NCBI RefSeq assembly: GCF_034931045.1
Contig: NZ_JAYGHH010000003.1
Span: 218,848-282,847, forward strand
Source: Nodularia sp034931045
Lineage (GTDB): Bacteria > Cyanobacteriota > Cyanobacteriia > Cyanobacteriales > Nostocaceae
Length of the DNA stretch: 64,000 nt
Reading direction: 5' to 3'
Shown here: positions 8,522 through 16,717 of the stretch, piece after piece
How the letters are laid out: the number at the start of each line of letters is the position of its first letter
How positions within the stretch are numbered: the first letter of the stretch is position 1
Translations under genes and position numbers: made by a program
The notes under the pieces: model-generated
What the model was told of the DNA's origin: nothing
The model's input: only the letters and a program-made list of their open reading frames with translations
Database searches by the model: none

Positions 8522-8556
8522 TGTAGGTTGGGTTATGCTGCTTAACCCAACCTACA
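8522..8556. repeat. Perfect inverted repeat, hairpin downstream of DUF4351 gene
   Basis: Two 14-base arms (TGTAGGTTGGGTTA and its complement) flank the loop TGCTGCT. This is the conserved core of a small MITE-like element found dispersed in cyanobacteria. Lying 5 bp after the stop codon, it may also serve as a transcription terminator. A related but degenerate copy lies at about 15395-15475. Confidence 0.7.
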
Positions 8557-8581
8557 TCCTAATTTTTTATATGAATTTATC

Positions 8582-8612
8582 GAACCGCCAAGTCGCCAAG
8601 GTCGCCAAGAGA
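8582..8612. repeat. GCCAAG short repeat
   Basis: An iterated GTCGCCAAG-like sequence (CCGCCAAGTCGCCAAGG and so on), of the type found dispersed between genes in Nostocales. It has no coding role. Confidence 0.5.
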
Positions 8613-8660
8613 AGAAGTTAAGACAGTTTATTTAGGATATTTATATCAGGTGTACTATCT

Positions 8661-11363
8661 ATGAATTTACGCAATTTTTCGCATTTATTCTTGTTTTTTG
8701 TTTTATTATTTCCTGTTTCACCTATTGTTATCACTGGTTGCAGTTCTTCCCTATTCGCGCAGAAATCAGGGGTGCTATCAGATAAGGAATTAGAAAATAT
8801 ATTAAAGGAAATTACGGTTAAAGTTATTGTTGATGACCGTGAAGCTGGTTCAGGTACTATTATTAAAAACCAAAATGGCTTTTATACGGTTCTGACTAAT
8901 TATCATGTGGTGGAAAATGCTAAATCTGTGCAAGTTGTGACTCCAGATAATCAAGTTTATGATGCTGAATCTGTGAAGTTAGATAGACAAGATAATCAAG
9001 ATGATGATTTATATGATTTAGCTAAGTTGAGTTTTAGTAGTAAAAATATTTATCTTGTGGCGGGACTGGCGGAAGAGGATATTAAACCAGGGGAAAGGGT
9101 GTTGGCTGGAGGATATGTTAAGGGGAATTTTAAAACTACAAAAGGTGAAGTTAAATTATTTTTGAATGAGGCTTTAATTAAAGGTCATCAAATTGGTTAT
9201 GACAATGATATTAAACAGGGGATGAGTGGCGGAGCGATAATTAATCAAGCGGGTAATTTGGTGGGAATTAATAGTAAAATTGCTCGTCCGGTTTTACAAA
9301 ATGATTTTCGCTATGCAAATAATCAACAACCTGATGAGAAGACTTTAAATGAATGGGATAATTATAGTTGGGGTATTGCGATTAATTTAGTCGATGAAGC
9401 TGCACCTGATTTAGCTTTGTTTCCTGAGAGGGTAATAGTTAAAAATGGTGGTGTTCCGGCTGAGGTTTTAGCTATTGCTAAACAGTCTTCGGTGCAGATT
9501 AAAAAGGCTGATGGTGGTATTGGTAGCGGGGTTATTATTGCTCAGGATAATGATGTTTATTATGTGTTAACTGCCTTTCATGTGGTGGAAGATAAACAGA
9601 AGTATCAAGTTGTTGCACCTGATAAACAAGTATATGAGGTGGATAATCAGACTATTCGCACCAGACAGGGACTTGATATGGCTGTTTTACAGTTTCGTAG
9701 TTCTCAGAAATATCAAGTTGCTACTTTGGGTGATTATGAGTTAAAGGATGAAGTGGTTTTTCTCTATGGTTGGAAAAATCACGAAAAAAATCATCCTTCT
9801 TTGTTTAGTGTGGGATTTATGGGAAATGCAGATGTTAGAGATTTTTGGGCAAAACCGAGAGGTTATGAATTAGCATATACAAATGAAGGTCATTCAGGAA
9901 TGAGTGGCGGGGGGATTTGGGATACAGAGGGGAGATTAGTTGGTATTCATAATTTTGCTGAAACGGATGTTTTAGGATATAGTTTGGGTTTGTCTATTGA
10001 AAGTTTTTTATTCTATCAAAAGGATGGATTATGGCAGTTACCCCAAGCTAAATTAACTGTTGCTAAAGATGAACCAAAATCATTTGATATTAACTCTTTT
10101 ATTTTAGCATTAGTACCAAATTCTTCAGCACCTGACCCTTTGAATGGTAGTGGTAAAGATTGGCTGAATTATGGGATTCAATTATGGCGCATTGATCAGA
10201 CGGATAATGCAATTACAGCGATGGAAAATGCCATTGGCAAAGATCCAAATTCTTGGCAAGCTTTTTATAATGTTGCTTGGATTTGGCTGGGACAGGAAAA
10301 ATATGATTTTGCTTTAGCTGCTATCAATGCAGCAATTAGAGAACAACCAAGTTTTTATCGTTCCTATTTATCAAAGGGTTGGATTTTTCAAATATTAAAA
10401 CAATATGAAGATGCCTTGTCGGCACTGAATCAAGGGATTACGGAAGCTAAAAAAGACAATATAGATGATTTTTTACTGTATCAAGTGCGGGGAGAAATAT
10501 TTGGTGAATTGAAAAAACATGACCAGGCTATTGCTGATTATACCCAAGCTATTACCATTAATCCTCAATTTGCAGAACCTTACTATAATCGTGGGGTTGT
10601 TTATGATGATCAAGGAAAGACTGAGTTAGCTATTGCTGATTATACCCAAGCTATTACCATTAATCCTCAATTTGCAGAACCTTACTATAATCGTGGGGTC
10701 GCTTATGATGATCAAAGAAAGACTGAGTTAGCTATTGCTGATTTTACCCAAGCTATTACTGTTAATCCTCAATTTGCAAATGCTTACTATAATCGTGGGA
10801 ATGCTTATGATGATCAAGGAAAGACTGAGTTAGCTATTGCTGATTATACCCAAGCTATTACTGTTAATCCTCAATATGCAAATGCTTACAATAATCGTGG
10901 AAATGCTTATAGTGAGCAAGGAAAGATAGAGTTAGCTATTGCTGATTATACTCAAGCTATTACCATTAATCCTCAACTTACAGAAGCTTACAATAATCGT
11001 GGGCTTGCTTACCATAAGCAAGGAAAAACTGAGTTAGCTATTGCTGATTTTACCCAAGCCTTGCAAATTAATCCTCTACTTGCAGATACTATCAATCCTA
11101 ATTTTGCATTAACTTACACTTATCGAGGACGTAATTATCTTCAGCAAAATAAATTAGCGGAAGCAATTCATAATTTTAATCGAGCAATTACTATTAATCC
11201 TCAAGTTGCTGCACCTTATAGTCTTCGAGGAGTAGCTTATGTCTTACAAGGAAAGAAACAACAAGCCATTAAAGATTTACAAACTGCTAAACAACTCTAT
11301 CAACAGCAAGGCGATACCCAAGGTTATCAAAATGTACAGGAATTATTGAAGGAGTTGAATTAA
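8661..11363 (+). CDS. Lipoprotein with two trypsin-like domains and a TPR array
   Basis: A 900-residue protein. A signal peptide ends in a lipobox (VITGC, about residue 27). The first trypsin-like domain (about 45-250) carries His in NYHVVEN, Asp in LYDLAKL and Ser in GMSGGAI. A second (about 270-455) repeats the triad with AFHVVED, LDMAVLQ and GMSGGGI. From about 490 to 890 there are TPR repeats, six of them almost identical. It is thus a surface-anchored serine protease with a protein-binding tail; substrates are unknown. The pairing of two complete triads in one chain is notable. It lies downstream of COP23 and DUF4351 genes, a common cyanobacterial neighbourhood. ATG 8661 starts the signal peptide. 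Confidence 0.85.
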   Translation: MNLRNFSHLFLFFVLLFPVSPIVITGCSSSLFAQKSGVLSDKELENILKEITVKVIVDDREAGSGTIIKNQNGFYTVLTNYHVVENAKSVQVVTPDNQVYDAESVKLDRQDNQDDDLYDLAKLSFSSKNIYLVAGLAEEDIKPGERVLAGGYVKGNFKTTKGEVKLFLNEALIKGHQIGYDNDIKQGMSGGAIINQAGNLVGINSKIARPVLQNDFRYANNQQPDEKTLNEWDNYSWGIAINLVDEAAPDLALFPERVIVKNGGVPAEVLAIAKQSSVQIKKADGGIGSGVIIAQDNDVYYVLTAFHVVEDKQKYQVVAPDKQVYEVDNQTIRTRQGLDMAVLQFRSSQKYQVATLGDYELKDEVVFLYGWKNHEKNHPSLFSVGFMGNADVRDFWAKPRGYELAYTNEGHSGMSGGGIWDTEGRLVGIHNFAETDVLGYSLGLSIESFLFYQKDGLWQLPQAKLTVAKDEPKSFDINSFILALVPNSSAPDPLNGSGKDWLNYGIQLWRIDQTDNAITAMENAIGKDPNSWQAFYNVAWIWLGQEKYDFALAAINAAIREQPSFYRSYLSKGWIFQILKQYEDALSALNQGITEAKKDNIDDFLLYQVRGEIFGELKKHDQAIADYTQAITINPQFAEPYYNRGVVYDDQGKTELAIADYTQAITINPQFAEPYYNRGVAYDDQRKTELAIADFTQAITVNPQFANAYYNRGNAYDDQGKTELAIADYTQAITVNPQYANAYNNRGNAYSEQGKIELAIADYTQAITINPQLTEAYNNRGLAYHKQGKTELAIADFTQALQINPLLADTINPNFALTYTYRGRNYLQQNKLAEAIHNFNRAITINPQVAAPYSLRGVAYVLQGKKQQAIKDLQTAKQLYQQQGDTQGYQNVQELLKELN
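10527..11138 (+). repeat. Six tandem 102 bp repeats inside the TPR region
   Basis: Units start at 10527, 10629, 10731, 10833, 10935 and 11037, each 102 bp (34 codons, one TPR). Units 1-4 are nearly identical at the DNA level, including synonymous sites, which points to recent duplication or gene conversion; units 5 and 6 are more diverged. Copy number may vary between strains, and such arrays are prone to assembly collapse. Confidence 0.9.
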
Positions 11364-11425
11364 TTGTAAGTTATATTTTTATTCGTGCTTTTCCCTTCTA
11401 TTCTCTACCTATAGGTTAAGTAATA

Positions 11426-11530
11426 CTAATCAAAAACAAGCAAACTAACACCACAACGAGTCGCTGCTTCTGCTAACCGAGTATCAAGAGTTGCTAATGA
11501 TGTATAAATCTCTATAGCAGTTAACAGATA
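11426..11530 (-). pseudogene. Remnant of a PIN-domain (VapC-like) toxin C-terminus
   Basis: The last 31 or so codons of the minus-strand frame read LTAIEIYTSLATLDTRLAEAATRCGVSLL, close to the C-terminal motif of PIN-domain ribonucleases (LxTLDxRLxxAAxxxGV). The upstream half of the frame (towards 11623) is unlike a PIN domain, and the acidic catalytic residues of the N-terminal part are absent. I read it as a decayed toxin gene of the VapC type. Confidence 0.4.
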
Positions 11531-11584
11531 ACAGTTCAACATCAAGTGTAATTTTAATGATACAAATTTGAATGATAGGTTTAT

Positions 11585-11665
11585 ATGAGGGTAGAATTTG
11601 AATGGGATGAAAATAAAGCACAAATAAACATCAACAAACCCGGAATATTATCAAAAATATCCTGA
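11585..11665 (+). pseudogene. 5' fragment of a BrnT-family toxin
   Basis: ATG 11585 opens a 26-codon frame beginning MRVEFEWDENKAQINI, the typical N-terminus of BrnT ribonuclease toxins (F-E-W-D-x-x-K). It then runs out of homology near base 11638 and stops at 11663-11665. The sequence after the break belongs to an XisI gene in another frame. No BrnA antitoxin is present. Confidence 0.6.
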
Positions 11666-11973
11666 CTGAATATTACGAAATGACTAATACTCAAGTTTTA
11701 AAAAATAGTGAATTTGAGGTTAGTGACCGTTTAGCTATTGATGAAGCCAGAGATCAATATATTTGGTTTCGTTTCGGTTGGGAAGATAAGAAGCAGATAC
11801 AGCATATTATTATCTATATTTGCATTAAAAATGGTAAGGTTTGGGTAGAAGAAGATGCAACTAATTTATGTGTGGTTGATGATTTACTATCAGCCGGAAT
11901 ACCTCAAAGTGATATTGTTTTGGGTTTCCATCATCCTAGTAAACGAGGTTTAACAGAATTTGCTACTGCTTAA
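11638..11973 (+). CDS. XisI-like protein, N-terminally truncated
   Basis: The protein read from ATG 11680 has 97 residues and matches XisI (fdxN element excision controlling factor) from its first third to its end: IWFRFGWEDKKQ, NGKVWVEEDATNLCVVDDLL, and IVLGFHHPSKR. XisI homology continues upstream of this ATG in the same frame (RNIIKNILTEYYE, from about 11641) but without a start codon, because the first few codons were replaced by the BrnT fragment. Expression would have to begin at the internal ATG 11680. The usual partner XisH is absent. In many cyanobacteria xisH/xisI pairs are scattered and have no link to fdxN excision. Confidence 0.75.
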   Translation, partial: TRNIIKNILTEYYEMTNTQVLKNSEFEVSDRLAIDEARDQYIWFRFGWEDKKQIQHIIIYICIKNGKVWVEEDATNLCVVDDLLSAGIPQSDIVLGFHHPSKRGLTEFATA

Positions 11974-11990
11974 ATATAACCGCTCATCTT

Positions 11991-12281
11991 TCATAATGGC
12001 ACGGCTTCACTTAATATTTTATCTCTAATTAATTCATGTAAATTATTAGGTTCAGCAATATCCACTTTTCTTCCTAGCAATGTTGCTAAATCCTGCATTA
12101 AAGCAATGTAATCAAATAAACTACTTTGTGGTTGAAGTTCTACTAAAAAATATACATCACTATCTGGTGTTGCTTCACCTCTAGCAACTGAACCAAAAAC
12201 CCGCATATTATATGCACCATATTTAGCTGCAATATTTAATATATCTTCCCCAAATGGTAGTAATAATTCTTCAATTCCCAT
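11991..12281 (-). CDS. MNT-type nucleotidyltransferase (MntA-like) with altered active site
   Basis: A 96-residue minimal nucleotidyltransferase, the antitoxin type of HepT/MntA modules, which AMPylates the HepT toxin. The GSxxRG motif is at residues 30-35 (GSVARG). The metal-binding D-x-D is changed: D42 is present but residue 44 is Tyr (SDVYFLVE where relatives have SDIDFLVE), a one-base difference (GAT to TAT). Without that Asp, transfer activity is probably lost. No HepT gene is adjacent. It converges with the truncated XisI gene, 17 bp from its stop. Confidence 0.75.
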   Translation of the reverse strand: MGIEELLLPFGEDILNIAAKYGAYNMRVFGSVARGEATPDSDVYFLVELQPQSSLFDYIALMQDLATLLGRKVDIAEPNNLHELIRDKILSEAVPL

Positions 12282-12330
12282 AATAATGATTGAACTATGC
12301 TGTCTAATATTTTAGCTGATTACCTAAGAA

Positions 12331-12365
12331 CCCCACCCCCAACCCCCGCAAGCGAGGATGGGGCT
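12331..12365. repeat. C-rich dispersed repeat
   Basis: An ACCCCACCCCCAACCCCC sequence followed by GCAAGCGAGGATGGGG forms an imperfect hairpin. This repeat type is common between cyanobacterial genes. It lies about 105 bp upstream of aspA. Confidence 0.5.
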
Positions 12366-12470
12366 ATGATGTACTTCATTCCAGTGCATACAGTTATAAA
12401 AATTTTTAGATTAGGATTTTAGGGTACTTGCATGGCATGATCTGTATTTTGAGATGATGAAAACAAGACT

Positions 12471-13880
12471 ATGACTGAAAATACAGATTTTCGGATTGAA
12501 CGGGATTCGATGGGCGATCGCCAAATTCCCAGTAGCGCTTATTACGGCATTCAAACACTACGGGCAGTAGAAAACTTCCAAATTAGCGGCATTAAGCCTT
12601 TACCTACTTACGTAGATGCTTGTCTGATTATTAAAAAAGCTACCGCCATAGTCAACGGCGAATTAGGTTGTATTCCCCAGGATATCAGTGAAGCAATTAT
12701 CCAAGCTGCTAATGAAATCCTGGCGGGAAATTTACGAGATCAGTTTGTGGTTGATGTCTATCAAGCGGGTGCGGGAACTTCTCACCACATGAATGTTAAT
12801 GAGGTTTTGGCAAATCGCGCCTTAGAAATTCTCGGCGATGAAAAGGGTAATTACAAACGGGTTAGCCCCAATGACCATGTAAACTACGGACAGTCTACCA
12901 ATGATGTGATTCCCACAGCTATCCGCGTTGGTGGCTTATTAGCACTTACCCACACATTACAGCCAGCTTTAGAAAAGGCGATCGCATCTTTAGAAAACAA
13001 AGCTGTAGAATTTCAACATATCGTCAAATCTGGCAGAACCCACCTACAAGATGCTGTACCTGTGCGTTTAGGGGAGAACTTCCGGGCTTGGGCGCAGATA
13101 TTATCAGAACATCAAAACCGCATCTATACAGCCTCTGGGGATTTAATGGTGTTGGGTTTAGGTGGTAGTGCTGCTGGTACAGGAATGAATACACATCCCC
13201 AGTATCGCGCCCGTGTGGTGGAAGTTATTGCCCAATTTCTAGAATCACCCTTAGAACCAGCACCCCATTTAATGGCTGCAATGCAGAGTATGGCTCCTTT
13301 TGTCAACGTTTCCGGGGCTTTACGCAACTTAGCACAGGATTTAGTCAAAATTTCCCATGATTTGCGGTTAATGGACTCAGGCCCCAAAACTGGTTTTAAA
13401 GAAATTCAACTACCCCCAGTCCAACCAGGTTCCTCAATTATGCCGGGTAAATATAACCCAGTCATGGCAGAGATGACATCAATGGTATGCTTTCAGGTAA
13501 TGGGATATGATAGTGCGATCGCCTTAGCAGCCCAAGCCGGACAATTAGAATTGAACGTGATGATGCCGCTAATTGGCTATAATTTGATTCACAGCATTGA
13601 AATACTCGGTAACACCATCGACACCCTCACCGAACGCTGTATTGCAGGAATTACCGCCGATAAAGAACGCTGTTTAGCTTACGCCGAAGGTAGTTTAGCA
13701 TTAGTCACCGCACTGAACACCCACATCGGATATTTAAACGCTGCTGCTGTAGCTAAAGAATCTTTAGAAACAGGTAAATCTCTCAGACAAATAGTATTAG
13801 AACGAGGATTAATGAGTGAAGCGGAATTAGCAACCGTCCTCAACTTAGAACAAATGAGTGTAATTGTTCCTCTTGCATAA
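12471..13880 (+). CDS. aspA: Aspartate ammonia-lyase
   Basis: A 469-residue enzyme of the fumarase/aspartase superfamily that deaminates L-aspartate to fumarate and ammonia. The N-terminus (RIERDSMGDRQIPSSAYYGI) and the TSHHMNVNEVLANRA and NYGQSTNDVIPTAIR segments fit aspartases. The superfamily signature is GSSIMPGKYNPVM, with the catalytic serine loop; the Tyr replaces the usual Val of GSSxMPGKxNP. Fumarase C is the alternative, but the starting residues and overall motifs favour AspA. In heterocystous strains aspartase helps break down cyanophycin products. It stands alone on its strand; the start is ATG 12471. Confidence 0.85.
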   Translation: MTENTDFRIERDSMGDRQIPSSAYYGIQTLRAVENFQISGIKPLPTYVDACLIIKKATAIVNGELGCIPQDISEAIIQAANEILAGNLRDQFVVDVYQAGAGTSHHMNVNEVLANRALEILGDEKGNYKRVSPNDHVNYGQSTNDVIPTAIRVGGLLALTHTLQPALEKAIASLENKAVEFQHIVKSGRTHLQDAVPVRLGENFRAWAQILSEHQNRIYTASGDLMVLGLGGSAAGTGMNTHPQYRARVVEVIAQFLESPLEPAPHLMAAMQSMAPFVNVSGALRNLAQDLVKISHDLRLMDSGPKTGFKEIQLPPVQPGSSIMPGKYNPVMAEMTSMVCFQVMGYDSAIALAAQAGQLELNVMMPLIGYNLIHSIEILGNTIDTLTERCIAGITADKERCLAYAEGSLALVTALNTHIGYLNAAAVAKESLETGKSLRQIVLERGLMSEAELATVLNLEQMSVIVPLA

Positions 13881-14023
13881 TTCGTAATTCATCATTAAAT
13901 ACCAATTACGAAAGTTAGACAGGTAAACCCCAGCCAAAACTTTACCAACCCAGTAATATTGGTTTGGGGTATGCTCTTCAGATTTGCTACTATATAGTAG
14001 TTGACATAGCTAATTATGCCAGG

Positions 14024-14254
14024 ATGAAAAAAATTGATAAGAGTCAATTAAAAGCTAACTTACTAGAATTTTTGCAACTTGTACAATTAGAAGGTGAAGA
14101 AATTTTAGTTACTGATGGAACTAACCCAGTAGTGAGGATTTCTCAATATCAAAAAACTCCTACAACTGAAGAATTGTTTAAAAATATGCGTGGTAAAGTC
14201 AAGTATTTTGAAGATTTAACTACCCCCACGACTAAAGAATGGCAGGAAGTATAA
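14024..14254 (+). CDS. Phd/YefM-like antitoxin, orphan
   Basis: A 76-residue protein from ATG 14024: MKKIDKSQLKANLLEFLQLV, then GEEILVTDGTNPVVRIS. This is the Phd/YefM-like antitoxin fold found in many cyanobacterial toxin-antitoxin operons (a short N-terminal DNA-binding domain with the V-T-x-x-x-x-P-V pattern). The longer frame from 13964 adds residues with no homology. No PIN or RelE toxin follows within the next 135 bp, so it is an orphan or its partner was lost. Confidence 0.65.
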   Translation: MKKIDKSQLKANLLEFLQLVQLEGEEILVTDGTNPVVRISQYQKTPTTEELFKNMRGKVKYFEDLTTPTTKEWQEV

Positions 14255-14282
14255 AAATTTCCCCTCTCCCAAACTCTTATTC

Positions 14283-14312
14283 TTTGCGTCTCTGCGCCTT
14301 TGCGCTAAACTA
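14283..14312. repeat. TTTGCGTCTCTGCGCC dispersed repeat
   Basis: A GCG-rich iterated motif (TTTGCGTCTCTGCGCCTTTGC) typical of Nostocales intergenic repeats. Related copies occur near 32815-32835, 36098-36135 and, inverted, near 17388-17410 and 54090-54120. Confidence 0.5.
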
Positions 14313-14389
14313 ATCCATACTTCCACACACAAAAGCCAATTTCTTCATATAATTAAACATATTATATTTATTAATCCAATATATTATCC

Positions 14390-15361
14390 ATGCAGACACA
14401 AAAACCATCAGTCAGTCTGATTCGGGCTACCTCCTACGAAAGCGAGGCTTTACGAGCATCATTAGTCACCTTGCTGGAACCTTTGGGGGGGATGTCTGCC
14501 TTTGTCAAACCAGGAAATAGAGTATTACTCAAACCCAATCTCCTCACAGGTTCCCGCCCGACTAAAGAGTGTACAACCCGGCGAGAACTGGTTTATGAAG
14601 TCGCCCAGATGGTCATAGCAGCTGGTGGTAAGCCATTTTTAGGCGACAGTCCCGCCTTTGGTAGTGCTAAAGGAGTCGCAGAAGCCAACGGCTATCTCCC
14701 GCTTTTAGAAGAATTGCATATACCTATCATTGAGTTTCACGGTAAGCGTTACCAAACCGTCAACGAAGACTTTAATCACCTGCGACTATGCAAAGAAGCA
14801 ATGGAAGCAGATGTAGTGATTAATTTACCCAAAGTCAAATCACATATGCAGTTGACATTAACAATGGGGGTAAAAAATCTGTTTGGTTGCGTTCCTGGTA
14901 AAATGAAAGCTTGGTGGCACATGGAAGCGGGGAAAGATGCTAACAGATTTGGTGAAATGTTAGTAGAAACTGCCAGAGCAATTAATCCCAATTTAACTAT
15001 TTTAGATGGCATTATTGGTCATGAAGGTAATGGACCCAGTGGTGGCGAACCTCGTGATTTAGGTATTTTAGCAGCCGCAGCCGATGTATTTGCTTTAGAT
15101 AGGGCAGTAGTAGAAATTCTCAATGTCCCACCCGAACAAGTTCCCACAGTTGCAGCGTCTCAAAGGTTGGGCGTTTGTCCTGAATTAGCTGAGATAGAAT
15201 TTCCCCATTTACAACCTGATTTACTCAAAATTGAAGATTGGCAATTACCAGATAAGTTAATGCCAATTGATTTTGCCATGCCTCGTGTGATTAAGTCTAC
15301 GTTTAAGCATCTTTATATTAAGTTTCTCAAGGAACCGATGAGTGTTTATGGTAAAGGCTAG
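14390..15361 (+). CDS. DUF362 domain protein
   Basis: A 323-residue protein of the DUF362 family. Typical segments are VLLKPNLLTGSRPTKECTTR, GDSPAFGSAKGVAEANGY, VINLPKVKSHMQLTLTMGVK, and ILDGIIGHEGNGPSGGEPRD. Some family members carry a C-terminal ferredoxin domain, but no CxxCxxC cluster is visible here. Function is unknown; an oxidoreductase or metal-linked role has been suggested for the family. The gene stands alone. The ATG at 14390 begins the frame. Confidence 0.8.
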   Translation: MQTQKPSVSLIRATSYESEALRASLVTLLEPLGGMSAFVKPGNRVLLKPNLLTGSRPTKECTTRRELVYEVAQMVIAAGGKPFLGDSPAFGSAKGVAEANGYLPLLEELHIPIIEFHGKRYQTVNEDFNHLRLCKEAMEADVVINLPKVKSHMQLTLTMGVKNLFGCVPGKMKAWWHMEAGKDANRFGEMLVETARAINPNLTILDGIIGHEGNGPSGGEPRDLGILAAAADVFALDRAVVEILNVPPEQVPTVAASQRLGVCPELAEIEFPHLQPDLLKIEDWQLPDKLMPIDFAMPRVIKSTFKHLYIKFLKEPMSVYGKG

Positions 15362-15394
15362 AGTCGTAAATTTTACCGAATCACTCCAGCAATC

Positions 15395-15475
15395 GTAGGG
15401 TGGGTTAGGCGCATAGGGTAAGAACTTGTTTGCAACCTACCCACCTTCAACCATCAATATTTGTGGTGGGTTACT
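15395..15475. repeat. Degenerate MITE-like inverted repeat
   Basis: GTAGGGTGGGTTAGGCG on one side and CAACCTACCCACC on the other form imperfect arms, followed by a third GTGGTGGGTTAC. It resembles the perfect hairpin at 8522-8556 and lies just after the DUF362 stop. Confidence 0.4.
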
Positions 15476-15607
15476 GGACTGACACGACTAAGGTGATGAA
15501 AAATAGCAAAAACACAGGCGGGGTTCTCTCTAAGAAATCGCCTGTCTGAACTTATAATAGGTGTATCTAAAAATTTCTTCACTTCCCACTGAGGGAATAT
15601 TTCTAAT

Positions 15608-16717
15608 ATGCTGCAAAGATTATATATACACAACTATAGATGTCTAGAAAACTTTGAACTTACCATGAAAGAGATGTCATCTGCTCTCTTAATTGGCAAA
15701 AATGGTGCTGGTAAATCAACTATTTCCTCAGCGTTAGAGGTACTTCAATCTATTGGTAGAGGTATTAATAGAGTTGGACAACTTGTGCATTCTAAAGATT
15801 TCGCTCGTGGGCGGTCTGATGTTCCTATTCGGTTGGAAATAGAAGTATTATTAGCAGATAAATTATATAAATATATCCTAGCTTTAGAGCTACCAGAAAA
15901 ATTTAAAGAACTGCGAGTTTTTGAAGAGGAATTATTAGTTGATAACAATATACTTTACTCTCGAAAAGAAGCCCAGGTTAATCTTTATTCTACCTTCCAG
16001 AATCGGGAAGCTCAATTTTTAGTCGATTGGCATTTGGTAGCCCTTCCACTGATTCAAGAGCAATCTGAAATTGATCCGCTTCACACTTTCAAGACTTGGC
16101 TGGCTCATATCATTATTTTAGCACCAATTCCCAGCTTAATGACTGGAGATTCCTATGGCGAAACTTTAGAACCAAAGTGGGATGGTTCAAATATTGGCGA
16201 GTGGTTTTCTGGGTTACTTGGTAGATATCCTGCTGCTTACAGAGAGGTTGACAAATATCTGCGAGAAATTATGCCAGACTTTCAAGATTTTCTCAATGAA
16301 CTTATTGGTAAAGACTTCAAAAGCTTGGTTGTTAGATTTGAAGAAAATAATGCAAATCTTAGTGTGAACTTTGAAGACTTATCTGATGGGGAGAAATGCT
16401 TTTTTCTCTGCGCGGTGGTGTTAGCAGCTAATAAGTTCTATGGACCACTTTTTTGCTTTTGGGATGAGCCGGATAACTATCTTTCTATCTCAGAGGTTGG
16501 ACATTTCATTACATCACTGCGACGCTCATTTAAGAACAGTGGACAAATTTTAGCAACTTCTCATAACCCTGAAGCTATCCGCAAGTTTTCTAATGAGAAT
16601 ACCTTTGTGCTTGATCGAAAAAGTCACTTAGAGCCTACTTTAATTAGACCGCTTAGTGATATATCTATTCCAGGGGATTTGATAAGTGCCTTAATTTGTG
16701 GCGATATAGAATTATGA
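15608..16717 (+). CDS. AAA-family (ABC-type/SMC-like) ATPase of a putative defence module
   Basis: A 369-residue ATPase of the AAA_21/AAA_15 type seen in OLD, PtuA, AriA and retron-linked proteins. Walker A is GKNGAGKST at residues 30-38. The ABC-like signature LSDGEK lies near 256-261, Walker B is FCFWDEPDN near 280-290, and a switch His is in TSHNPEA near 316. There is no coiled-coil arm or nuclease domain, so the output probably lies in the partner gene. The stop overlaps the start of that gene by 4 bp (ATGA), indicating translational coupling. Such ATPases commonly sense phage activity and control a nuclease; that role is inferred here. The exact named system is not identifiable by eye. 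Confidence 0.8.
   Translation: MLQRLYIHNYRCLENFELTMKEMSSALLIGKNGAGKSTISSALEVLQSIGRGINRVGQLVHSKDFARGRSDVPIRLEIEVLLADKLYKYILALELPEKFKELRVFEEELLVDNNILYSRKEAQVNLYSTFQNREAQFLVDWHLVALPLIQEQSEIDPLHTFKTWLAHIIILAPIPSLMTGDSYGETLEPKWDGSNIGEWFSGLLGRYPAAYREVDKYLREIMPDFQDFLNELIGKDFKSLVVRFEENNANLSVNFEDLSDGEKCFFLCAVVLAANKFYGPLFCFWDEPDNYLSISEVGHFITSLRRSFKNSGQILATSHNPEAIRKFSNENTFVLDRKSHLEPTLIRPLSDISIPGDLISALICGDIEL

Noticed and set aside
10527..11138. CRISPR-like or mobile repeats
   Set aside because: The 102 bp units are in the reading frame and encode TPRs.
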